A stretch of 14,686 bases of DNA from LH-M37 sp032251315 (GTDB lineage Bacteria; Pseudomonadota; Gammaproteobacteria; SZUA-229): assembly GCA_032251315.1 (NCBI GenBank), contig JAVVEE010000063.1, forward strand, positions 1 to 14,686. Direction: 5' to 3'. A model generated the notes under the pieces. That model had not been told where the DNA came from. It did no database searches and worked only from the letters and a program-made list of their open reading frames with translations. Each line of letters begins with the position of its first letter. Position 1 is the stretch's first letter. A program made the translations under genes and the position numbers. This document shows positions 8,157-14,409 of this stretch, in pieces.

Positions 8157-8947
8157 TGGAAAAAAGAAACTTAGGCTCAACCGGCATCGATGTCAGTGTG
8201 CTGGGTTTGGGTACCGTTAAATTTGGCCGCAACGAGCAGGTCAAATACCCGCAGGAATTTAAAATTCCCGATGACGAGGATGTCATGCGCATTCTCGATC
8301 TGGCCTGGTCGCTGGGCATTAATTTTATCGACACTGCGCCCGCTTACGGCACCAGCGAAGAACGCCTGGGCAAACTGCTGGCGCAGCGCCACGACTGGGT
8401 CATCGAAACCAAGGTCGGTGAAATTTTTGAAAAAGGGGAATCACGCTTTGATTTCTCCGCCAAACATACCCGTGAAAGCGTGGAGAGCAGCCTGAGAAAA
8501 ATGCGTCGCGATTACCTCGATGTAGTGCTGGTGCATTCCAGCGGTGACGATATGAATGTTATCCATCAGACCGATGCCCTGACCGAACTGGAAAGGCTCA
8601 AGCAGAAAGGTTTGATTCGGGCATTCGGCATGTCCAGCAAAACCGTCGAAGGCGGCCTCTGGGTTGTTGAAAACTGTGATGTGGTAATGGCAACCTGCAA
8701 TCTCGAATACAATGAAGAGCAGGCCGTTTTGGACAGGGCCGGAGAGTTGCATAAAGGCGTGGTCATCAAAAAGGGTTTGCTGAGCGGCTATGCCGGTGTA
8801 GCAGAAGGCGGTCACGGCATAGAAAAGTCTTTTCAGCATGTGCTTACTCAGCCTGCAGTGAGCAGCATGATCGTCGGCACCATCAACACCAGCCACCTGC
8901 GAAAAAATGTCGACATTGCCGAGCAGTACAGTTTGGTCAGCGCATAA
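8156..8947 (+). CDS. Aldo/keto reductase
   Basis: This protein of 263 residues belongs to the aldo/keto reductase superfamily of NAD(P)H-dependent TIM-barrel enzymes. The catalytic tetrad is complete: D59 and Y64 in FIDTAPAYGTSEERLG, K86 in VIETKVGE, and H127 in DVVLVHSSG. A nicotinamide-binding C-terminal segment follows (SSMIVGTINTSHLRKNV). The ATG at 8156 was preferred because AAGGTGG lies at 8141-8147 and because it overlaps the TGA of the oxidoreductase gene. An upstream ATG at 8126 and a GTG at 8096 in the same frame would create 30-60 bases of overlap and an atypical N-terminus. It ends three bases before waaF. Pairing with the flavoprotein hints at a two-step redox conversion, but the substrate is unknown. 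Confidence 0.9.
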   Translation: MEKRNLGSTGIDVSVLGLGTVKFGRNEQVKYPQEFKIPDDEDVMRILDLAWSLGINFIDTAPAYGTSEERLGKLLAQRHDWVIETKVGEIFEKGESRFDFSAKHTRESVESSLRKMRRDYLDVVLVHSSGDDMNVIHQTDALTELERLKQKGLIRAFGMSSKTVEGGLWVVENCDVVMATCNLEYNEEQAVLDRAGELHKGVVIKKGLLSGYAGVAEGGHGIEKSFQHVLTQPAVSSMIVGTINTSHLRKNVDIAEQYSLVSA

Positions 8948-8950
8948 ACC

Positions 8951-9964
8951 ATGTCCGATACGCGCAGACGCTATCTGATTGTCGGCCCCTCCTGGGTCGG
9001 TGATATGGTGATGGCGCAGTCCTTATTCATCACGCTGAAAAAACTTTATCCGGATTGCAGCATCGACGTGATTGCACCTGCATGGTCGCTACCGATACTT
9101 GAGCGAATGCCGCAGGTCAATCGCGGCATAGCCCTGGCGGTTGGCCATGGCGAGTTTTCACTGCTGAGCAGAATCAGATTAGGCAGGTCGTTGCGCAAGC
9201 ACAGTTACAGCCACGCCATCGTGCTGCCGCGATCGTGGAAGTCGGCGCTGGTGCCCTTTTTTGCCGGCGCAAAAGTGCGCACTGGTTATCGTGGCGAAAT
9301 GCGCTACGGCCTGCTCAACGACATTCGCCAACTGGATAAAAACCTGCTCAAGCAGACCGTGCAGCGCTACGTGGCACATGCCTATGACAGTGACTTCACT
9401 CAGGTACCGGACATTCCTTTTCCCAGGCTGGAAGTGGATGCAAGCAATCGCGAAAGATTAATTAAAGAGCTGGGTCTTGATCATGACCGCCCGGTAATCG
9501 CCATGATGCCGGGCGCCGAATACGGCCCGGCAAAACAGTGGCCGGAAAAACATTACCGGCAACTCGCAACGTTGTTAATCGATAAAGGCTATCAGGTCTG
9601 GGTGATCGGCTCAGCCAAAGAGAAGGCGCTGGGTGTCGCCATTACCTCGGGGCTGGGGGCGCACGCGATTAACCTCTGCAGTCGAACCGAACTGGTCGAC
9701 ACCGTTGACCTGCTCTCCTGTGCCGAGCAGGCGGTAACAAACGATTCCGGCCTGATGCACGTAGCGGCTGCTGTGAGTATAAAGCTCAATGTGATTTATG
9801 GTTCATCAACGCCTGAGTACACTCCGCCGCTGACAGAAAATGCAGTGATTCATTATAAAAATCTGGATTGCAGTCCTTGCTTTAAAAGGGTCTGTCCGTT
9901 AGGTCATACTAATTGCTTGAATAATATCAAGCACGAAGATGTATTTATAAGAATTGTAAGCTGA
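8951..9964 (+). CDS. waaF: ADP-heptose:LPS heptosyltransferase II
   Basis: WaaF (RfaF) is a GT9 glycosyltransferase at the cytoplasmic face of the inner membrane. It adds the second L-glycero-D-manno-heptose to the LPS inner core from ADP-heptose. The 337 residues are close to the E. coli length of 348. The N-terminal RYLIVGPSWVGDMVMAQSL carries the conserved acidic D18. VLPRSWKSAL, MMPGAEYGPAKQWP and TNDSGLMHVAAA (D265) are the characteristic WaaF blocks, and a cysteine-rich tail CSPCFKRVCPLGHTNC is typical. The start lies three bases after the preceding gene with no good ribosome-binding site, so translation probably depends on the upstream gene. The last 120 bases become AT-rich, and the stop is followed at once by a decayed O-antigen ligase fragment, so a recombination point may lie near the 3' end. 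Confidence 0.97.
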   Translation: MSDTRRRYLIVGPSWVGDMVMAQSLFITLKKLYPDCSIDVIAPAWSLPILERMPQVNRGIALAVGHGEFSLLSRIRLGRSLRKHSYSHAIVLPRSWKSALVPFFAGAKVRTGYRGEMRYGLLNDIRQLDKNLLKQTVQRYVAHAYDSDFTQVPDIPFPRLEVDASNRERLIKELGLDHDRPVIAMMPGAEYGPAKQWPEKHYRQLATLLIDKGYQVWVIGSAKEKALGVAITSGLGAHAINLCSRTELVDTVDLLSCAEQAVTNDSGLMHVAAAVSIKLNVIYGSSTPEYTPPLTENAVIHYKNLDCSPCFKRVCPLGHTNCLNNIKHEDVFIRIVS

Positions 9965-10341
9965 TATGGGTTCGAAAAATGGAAGAAGTACCCTCTACTT
10001 GGAACCGGGTTGGGTGATTTTATTATGAAATGATGATCTTACAGGACAAGAGTAAATGTCGTTAAATAGCACCATTTGGTGATTCTCATGATGTTTGTTT
10101 TCCAACTTTAGCAACGATAGGCTTGATTGGATTTCTAGTATTCATCATGATGACAATAATCATAGCTTTGAGATTCCTTTTCTGGAGCACAGATTGCATT
10201 AATAGTAAATAAATAGCTGGTGTAATCGTTATAGTGTTGTTTGTCGTCTTCGGTTTGGCATGGCCATGGATTTTGTGTCCGCCATTCATGACCATATATC
10301 TTAGATATTTCAGTAATAATGTCATCATCATTAAGAATTAA
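9965..10341 (+). pseudogene. Decayed 3' fragment of an O-antigen ligase/polymerase (Wzy_C family)
   Basis: No intact gene lies here, but conceptual translation recovers family motifs in order. In the waaF frame, directly after its stop, bases 9965-10030 read GFEKWKKYPLLGTGLGDF, which matches the 'PLLGxGLGNF' block of O-antigen ligases. That frame stops at 10031. About 23 codons later, in another frame (10066-10209), HDVCFPTLATIGLIGFLVF matches the following 'HNxYLxxLAExGLIGFLLF' block, whose histidine is the key ligase residue (10087-10089). A TAA at 10210 breaks this frame. The same frame then continues as a hydrophobic segment to a TAA at 10339. The 5' two thirds of the gene are missing. 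Spacing and order fit the family, so this is a relic with at least one frameshift and internal stops. Ligase and Wzy polymerase cannot be told apart from this part. Confidence 0.72.
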
Positions 10342-10364
10342 TGATCAAAAAGAGATAATTGATA

Positions 10365-11243
10365 ATGTTTACTTTAGGGGTTAAGTTGGTTATGGGTATT
10401 ATAAAAAAAATAAAACGTGAACTAATCGTGTTGTTTTCAAAAATCTGTATTAAGTCTGCTCGAAACGATTATTTAGGATTAGATCTTAAGTATCCCATCA
10501 TATATGGCATGGGACGTGGTTATGTTATACCGAAAGAGATTTGGATGGGAGAATGCCTGAAAGCTTTTATTCACTGCAAAGAAGGTTGTGTGATTGATGT
10601 TGGCGTCAATGTTGGAGTATATCTCGTCAAGTTAAAAGTGTTAACAGACAAAGTAGAGTATTTTGGTTTCGAGCCAAATGCAGTGTGTAATTACTATACC
10701 AATGAACTTATCAGAATGAATGACTTTAAGCATGCAAGAGTATTGCCACTCGCTCTATCTGACAAGATGGGTGTTCAGGTTCTGTATGCAAATAAATTAG
10801 GCGATAAGACCGCATCTCTGGTTTATGAAACTAAAAACTCAGCAGATTTAGAATATTCGTCAGATATCGTTACTGTCAAAGGTGATGACTTTATAGAGCT
10901 GCTGAATATCAAGCAGATTTCTGTAATAAAAGTTGATGTCGAAGGTGCGGAGTTTTTTGTATTAAACGGATTGCTGGACACAATAGAAAAATTTAGGCCG
11001 TTCTTTTATATTGAGATTTGGGCAAGTGAGAATGATAAAAGCAACGGTGCAACAGGGCGTATATCTGATATATATAATTTAATTACATCAAAAGACTATA
11101 CTATATTAGGTGCTAACAGTGAGCGTGTCCTGGAAATTATGGATGCTCCAGAGGATATTCTGGGGCAGTGTGATCCCAACTACATATTTGTTCCTAATGA
11201 GTTATTGAAAGATTTTAAGAGCGCAATAAAGAATTCAAGCTGA
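10365..11243 (+). CDS. FkbM-family SAM-dependent methyltransferase
   Basis: This 292-residue protein is of the FkbM family, O-methyltransferases often found in surface-polysaccharide loci. The SAM-binding motif I VIDVGVNVGVYLVKL starts at residue 76, followed by FGFEPNAVCNYY (acidic residue for the SAM ribose), ALSDKMGVQVLY, and the family hallmark IKVDVEGAEFFVLNG around residues 188-202. The start is uncertain. The ATG at 10365 has AGAG ten bases upstream, the ATG at 10392 has AGGGG at 10376-10380, and a TTG at 10359 is also in frame. The gene is AT-rich and unlike the waaF block in codon use, suggesting acquisition. Its stop TGA at 11241-11243 coincides with the first three bases of an IS3-family remnant, so the last residues of the original protein may have been replaced or lost. 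The acceptor sugar is unknown. Confidence 0.88.
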   Translation: MFTLGVKLVMGIIKKIKRELIVLFSKICIKSARNDYLGLDLKYPIIYGMGRGYVIPKEIWMGECLKAFIHCKEGCVIDVGVNVGVYLVKLKVLTDKVEYFGFEPNAVCNYYTNELIRMNDFKHARVLPLALSDKMGVQVLYANKLGDKTASLVYETKNSADLEYSSDIVTVKGDDFIELLNIKQISVIKVDVEGAEFFVLNGLLDTIEKFRPFFYIEIWASENDKSNGATGRISDIYNLITSKDYTILGANSERVLEIMDAPEDILGQCDPNYIFVPNELLKDFKSAIKNSS

Positions 11244-11290
11244 AGCTCCCCAGATTTTTAAGAGGCTTCAACTTTTGAGAAGAGGGGGGC

Positions 11291-11421
11291 ATGACTGACA
11301 AACAAGTATTTCCCGAAGTCAGAGAGCGTGCGGTGTGGCTGGTTCAGAAGTACCGAGACGTGCATCCTTCGTAGTTGGCTGCCGTTGATTCTATCGCCAC
11401 TAAGATCGGCTGCGTTGGGTT
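11291..11421 (+). pseudogene. IS3-family transposase OrfA, N-terminal fragment
   Basis: From the ATG at 11291, after GAGGGGGG as a ribosome-binding site, translation gives FPEVRERAVWLVQKYRDVHPS. An in-frame TAG follows at 11372-11374, then LAAVDSIATKIGC. This is the well-known start of IS3-group OrfA (helix-turn-helix DNA-binding part, 'VRERAVRMVxEHxxxxPSxWAAIxSIAxKIGC'). The stop falls where the family has leucine/arginine plus tryptophan. The remaining half of OrfA is deleted. Confidence 0.82.
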
Positions 11422-11523
11422 AACCGCCATCGTTTTCTAGAGAGCATCGGGTATATACCGCCCGTAGAAGCTGAGGCAAACTACTGCCGGCGGCTCAGCG
11501 AATCGATCGCTGCAGCAGTCTAA
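11422..11523 (+). pseudogene. IS3-family transposase OrfB, C-terminal fragment
   Basis: Bases 11422-11523 read NRHRFLESIGYIPPVEAEAN and on to a TAA, ending SESIAAAV. This matches the C-terminal tail of IS3-group OrfB ('NxRRLLEPIGYIPPAEAEAxYY'). The DDE catalytic core upstream has been lost in the internal deletion, so no transposase activity is possible. Confidence 0.82.
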
Positions 11524-11582
11524 TTTAAACTAATCAGCCCGACGAAATACGGGGCGACTCATTACGAAAATAGGTGATATTA

Positions 11583-12437
11583 ATGATCGAATACGAATTT
11601 GATGAAAAAATTAAAAAATGCATCATTTGCAACAGCGATGATATAAAAGACTATTTGAAGGATTTCAGAGGCATTAATATTTCACGATGCGGGTTGTGCG
11701 GGTTCCAATTCATGAATCCGCAATATACAGATAATTATCTTACTGAATACTATTCTCAGTATACAAATGATGAAAATTTCGATTACTGGAATAATGCCTT
11801 GTTATACGGACACAATTTCTATTTATCTCTCATAGAAAAACATGTCAAACCTGGAAAAATTCTTGATATTGGTTGTGGGAATGGTCATCTTTTAGAGGCC
11901 GCGATGCAAAGGGGGTGGGTTGCGCATGGATATGATGTTGACAAAGTTTCAACACAAAAAGTAGGCAACAGACTAGGTATAAGCACTGAATATGGTAACT
12001 TCTTTTCCATGAGGGCTGATCAGAAATACGATCTTATAACAATGCATCAGGTACTTGAGCACCTGAAAGACCCGAATAAATATCTCGAAAGGATTCACAG
12101 CGTCCTCAATGATGATGGGTGTTTATTTGTGGCCGTGCCAAACATCGACTCATTCTCAAGCAGGCTCAAGCGATTTATGGAAAAGATTGGAATGAGGAAG
12201 CGTAATATCGGTAAATACTATGATACAAATCACCATGTTTTGTACTTCAATACAAAAACGCTTAAACGACTTCTCGAATCACATGGATTCAGAATTGTTT
12301 ATCAAAGAAATTGTCATAGTACGAAGCCAGGCCAATCCAGATTAAAACGTTTTATCATGAGAAATATTACGGATCACCTTTTTTCAAAAAGTGCATTTTT
12401 GGTAATAGCCAAAAAATGCAGGACTACGCACGAGTAA
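11583..12437 (+). CDS. Class I SAM-dependent methyltransferase with N-terminal zinc ribbon
   Basis: The 284-residue product starts with a four-cysteine zinc-ribbon motif (C13, C16, C36, C39, the latter in SRCGLCGFQFMNP). A Methyltransf_23-type Rossmann domain follows: motif I ILDIGCGNGHLLEAA at 93-107, HGYDVD with its acidic residue for SAM, then DLITMHQVLEHLKDP and LNDDGCLFVAVPN. This architecture is common in genes that modify sugars or lipids within O-antigen and nucleotide-sugar clusters. The ATG at 11583 is favoured by AGGTGA at 11572-11577; a GTG at 11574 is in frame but would lie inside that ribosome-binding site. The gene is AT-rich and stands alone between two IS3-family remnants, so it probably arrived, or was stranded, through IS-mediated rearrangement. 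The substrate cannot be named. Confidence 0.88.
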   Translation: MIEYEFDEKIKKCIICNSDDIKDYLKDFRGINISRCGLCGFQFMNPQYTDNYLTEYYSQYTNDENFDYWNNALLYGHNFYLSLIEKHVKPGKILDIGCGNGHLLEAAMQRGWVAHGYDVDKVSTQKVGNRLGISTEYGNFFSMRADQKYDLITMHQVLEHLKDPNKYLERIHSVLNDDGCLFVAVPNIDSFSSRLKRFMEKIGMRKRNIGKYYDTNHHVLYFNTKTLKRLLESHGFRIVYQRNCHSTKPGQSRLKRFIMRNITDHLFSKSAFLVIAKKCRTTHE

Positions 12438-12450
12438 AAAAATGATTGCA

Positions 12451-12674
12451 CTATCGATGGTATCCTTTCAGTTTTTCCGCAGTTCGATAATAAGTTTCTA
12501 TATTCTGTTCCCAGCATGGAAAAAGCAGGAGGTCAGCTTTCGTGTTTTAGCATTTGATGAATGATATCTAACTCAGAGAGCCAGCTACTATTGTATAATC
12601 CGTTGGCTAATCCTCCATTTGTAGTTGTGCAAGAAGTAGAGCCTAGACCATAAGTGCCAATTTCTGTCTGGGGG
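12451..12674 (-). pseudogene. Broken C-terminal remnant of an unidentified protein
   Basis: On the - strand, about 75 codons of protein-like sequence can be read in two frames. The first runs from about 12664 (TYGLGSTSCTTTNGGLANGL, then LYNSSWLSELDIIHQML) to a TGA at 12535-12533. The second continues without a gap as ADLLLFPCWEQNIETYYRTA and ends GYHR with TAG at 12453-12451. A single frameshift near 12540 joins them. The upstream part of the gene is replaced at about 12675 by an IS3-family orfA relic, so this is the 3' end of a truncated gene. I do not recognise the family. The composition (many Y, W, L and S residues) suits a cytoplasmic enzyme of a polysaccharide locus, but that is a guess. 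Confidence 0.5.
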
Positions 12675-12825
12675 TGATGCCTCCTCTCGCCATACATGGC
12701 GGGCCACTTGTAGAAGGTGAGCGCTGCTCATGCCGTATTCCCGGCGCAGCTCCGGGACCGGGGTATCTGCTTCAGTCTGCTTAAAAAAGGCTAGGTTCTG
12801 GCTGTCGGGGCATCATTTTTTTCAT
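12675..12825 (-). pseudogene. IS3-family transposase OrfA fragment with frameshifts
   Basis: After the ATG at 12825 the start frame hits a stop within 15 codons. The adjacent frame, however, reads SQNLAFFKQTEADTPVPELR and then REYGMSSAH. After one more shift it reads FYKWPAMYG. Together these trace the OrfA helix-turn-helix region of IS3-family elements ('SQILAILKQAEAGTPVPELCREYGMSSATFYKWRAKYGG'). At least two frameshifts are present, so the gene is dead. Confidence 0.75.
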
Positions 12826-12877
12826 GTAGAACCTCCTTGGTACATATTAAGAGGAAATTCTACTTCTGGGCACCTCT
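12675..12877 (-). mobile_element. IS3-family element remnant, left end and 5' part of orfA only
   Basis: Read on the - strand, the relic begins near 12877 with GAGGTGCCCAGAAGTAGAAT, which resembles an IS3-family left end. Next is AAGGAGG (12839-12833) as the orfA ribosome-binding site, then the orfA ATG at 12825. Similarity to OrfA stops at about 12675, where an unrelated gene remnant begins. No right end was found, so the element was cut by deletion or recombination. Its OrfA type differs from that of the other remnant at 11241, so two independent insertions occurred here. Confidence 0.72.
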
Positions 12878-12882
12878 TTTTT

Positions 12883-12900
12883 TCGAAGGGTTACCTTCGA
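12883..12900. repeat. Perfect 7-bp hairpin next to a T tract
   Basis: TCGAAGG (12883-12889) and CCTTCGA (12894-12900) are perfect inverted arms around a 4-base loop. A T run lies just to the left, so a transcript from the - strand operon would carry A, not U, after the stem. This is therefore not a canonical terminator for either direction. It lies between the IS relic and the end of the convergent operon. The remaining bases up to 12982 hold nothing I can assign. Confidence 0.4.
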
Positions 12901-12982
12901 TTACGGCATTGATTTTGCCGATGATTGGGTCTATGCCGAACGCAGCGATCCTGCCTGATCGTGGTATGGTGACGGCTGACTA

Positions 12983-13516
12983 CTATTTCAGCGCGCGCAG
13001 CCGGAAATATATTTCGTAGGCCGGGTATTTCCAGCAGTAGTATTTTTCGTACCGGCGCACCGATACTCTTGCGAGTAGCTTTCCTATCCTTCCTCTCAGG
13101 CCACCGCCAAATCTAAGCTGCCTATCGATATACTCAAACTCGATCTGGGTGTATTTAACGGTTTTAATTTCTCGCACAAAGTAGTCCATGGTGCAAAAAG
13201 TAAACGGGCGCTTGTGAGTGGGGTCGCGGAAAAACCCTATATTGCTAACGTGTGGTACCGTAAACTCCAGAATCCCACCAGGTTTGAGAATTCGGTGAAC
13301 ATCTTCCATCAGTGCTACAGTATTATCCAGATACTCAAAGCAATGTGATGACCTGATAATGTCTGCACTATTAGTCTCAAAGGGCATTGGGTAGACATTA
13401 AGATCCGCTACAATATCGACGCATGGCCCATCTATGATGTCTACGCCGATCTCCTCGGGCATTTTGTTGTTGCCGCACCCGAGGTTGATAATCACAAGAA
13501 CTGTTTCTGATGTCAT
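12983..13516 (-). CDS. Small class I SAM-dependent methyltransferase
   Basis: This 177-residue protein of the Methyltransf_11 type has motif I INLGCGNNKM at 10-19, an acidic GVDIIDGP, and DIVADLNVYPMPFETNSADI. The post-motif block RILKPGGILEFTVPH is followed by FRDPTHKRPF, a combination usual in methyltransferases of LPS and O-antigen loci. It is shorter than the other two methyltransferases in the window and lacks extra domains. The start at 13516 lies only five bases after the stop of the upstream glycosyltransferase gene and has a weak ribosome-binding site, so translational coupling is likely. It is the last gene of a leftward operon and ends in two consecutive TAG codons. Probable role: methylation of a sugar or glycan end (inference). 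Confidence 0.88.
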   Translation of the reverse strand: MTSETVLVIINLGCGNNKMPEEIGVDIIDGPCVDIVADLNVYPMPFETNSADIIRSSHCFEYLDNTVALMEDVHRILKPGGILEFTVPHVSNIGFFRDPTHKRPFTFCTMDYFVREIKTVKYTQIEFEYIDRQLRFGGGLRGRIGKLLARVSVRRYEKYYCWKYPAYEIYFRLRALK

Positions 13517-13521
13517 GGTAG

Positions 13522-14409
13522 TTACCGGTTAAATTGAAGTTGGCGTTTTATAGCATAGAAAAAAGCGGCATAGTACTTCCAGTCAAGTATCAGCCATCGG
13601 CTTAACAGGTTTAGAAATATTAGGGGGGCATGTGATAGCCACAGCCGTTTTTTATCCAGATGATGCCATGTGAATAAAAATTTGTTGCGGTTAGATACTA
13701 GTCTGCGCTGGGTATGGCTTCGGTAATTGCTGATGGTTGAGCTGGCTCGATGAAAAACTTTTGCCTCAGGTAAGTAAAGAAGATTGAAGCCTTTTTGCAC
13801 AGCTCTATGACCGAGGTCGCCGTCTTCCCAGTAGAATGGTGAATAAACCTCATCAAAGCCACCGAGTTCTAGCATTTGTTCATGTCTGCAGACAAAGCAG
13901 CAGCCTAGCCCAACAAATTGTGCGATGTCACCGGATATCAGTGTTCTTTTAGTTAGCGGTGTCTTTGTATCGAAGCGCAGAAAGCCGCGTTTGTAATACA
14001 GCAAGATTGTTCTGTCGATATTAATAACGTCTTCGAATGAACTGTTGTAGTTGATGATATCGCCCTTGACTGCAAACAACGAGGTGTCGTCAAATTCTTT
14101 GATGGCTTTAGTGAAGTAATCGGGTGTAAAGGTGACATCAGTGTTGACTACACATAAAAGTTCCAGCCGTGCTGCTCGTATGCCCTTGTTGCAGGTAGCG
14201 GAGAATCCCAGGTTAACTTCGTTCTGTATTACTGTAATGTCGGGATAGCTCTGTTCAAGAAAGATGACGCTGTTATCACTGGAGCAGTCATCGATGACGA
14301 TGATTTCGTGTTTAAAGCCTTCAATAGCCTCAAGCAGTGCGGGCAGGTTTTTTTCGAGAAGTCCGGCACCGTTATAATTGGGCAGAATAATGCTGACTGG
14401 ATGGTTCAT
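13522..14409 (-). CDS. Family 2 glycosyltransferase
   Basis: This 295-residue GT-A enzyme transfers a sugar from a nucleotide donor, probably to LPS core or O-antigen, at the cytoplasmic side of the inner membrane. VSIILPNYNGAGLLEKNLPA opens the fold. EIIVIDDCSSDNS (D40, D41) binds the nucleotide, and VVNTDVTF (N89-T90-D91) takes the metal-binding DXD position. FVGLGCCFVCRHEQMLELGG and FYWEDGDLGHRA (E195-D196, probable catalytic base) follow, as in rhamnosyltransferase-like members. The C-terminal 60 residues are hydrophobic and basic (LWLSHAPLIFLNLLSRWLIL), suggesting peripheral membrane binding. Its ATG overlaps the TGA of the upstream GT9 gene as ATGA, a sign of coupled translation. Donor and linkage cannot be told from sequence. 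Confidence 0.93.
   Translation of the reverse strand: MNHPVSIILPNYNGAGLLEKNLPALLEAIEGFKHEIIVIDDCSSDNSVIFLEQSYPDITVIQNEVNLGFSATCNKGIRAARLELLCVVNTDVTFTPDYFTKAIKEFDDTSLFAVKGDIINYNSSFEDVINIDRTILLYYKRGFLRFDTKTPLTKRTLISGDIAQFVGLGCCFVCRHEQMLELGGFDEVYSPFYWEDGDLGHRAVQKGFNLLYLPEAKVFHRASSTISNYRSHTQRRLVSNRNKFLFTWHHLDKKRLWLSHAPLIFLNLLSRWLILDWKYYAAFFYAIKRQLQFNR

Larger units (their letters stand above)
11241..11561 (+). mobile_element. IS3-family element remnant, internally deleted (IS3-group type)
   Basis: This 321-base relic keeps both ends and little else. The left end starts TGAAGCTCCCC at 11241; the right end, read on the other strand from 11561, starts TGAGTCGCCCC. The two agree at about 15 of the first 24 positions, and both have the TGA...CCCC form of IS3-group termini. 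Inside are the first part of orfA and the last 33 codons of orfB, joined by a deletion that removed almost all of the transposase. Flanking bases (AGC on the left, TTA on the right) do not form a target duplication, so later rearrangement or decay is likely. It cannot transpose itself, and with such diverged ends trans-mobilisation is doubtful. Confidence 0.8.

Noticed and set aside
10086..10331. An 81-codon - strand open frame downstream of waaF
   Set aside because: The product is low-complexity (many M, T, I and N residues) with no motif. The + strand in the same place carries recognisable O-antigen ligase blocks.
12883..12900. Hairpin as a rho-independent terminator for the leftward operon
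   Set aside because: On the - strand the stem is followed by A residues, not T, so it does not have terminator form.
12730..13019. Two 60-codon + strand open frames overlapping the IS relic
   Set aside because: They run antisense to the IS3-family orfA remnant and the end of the methyltransferase gene, and have no recognisable features.
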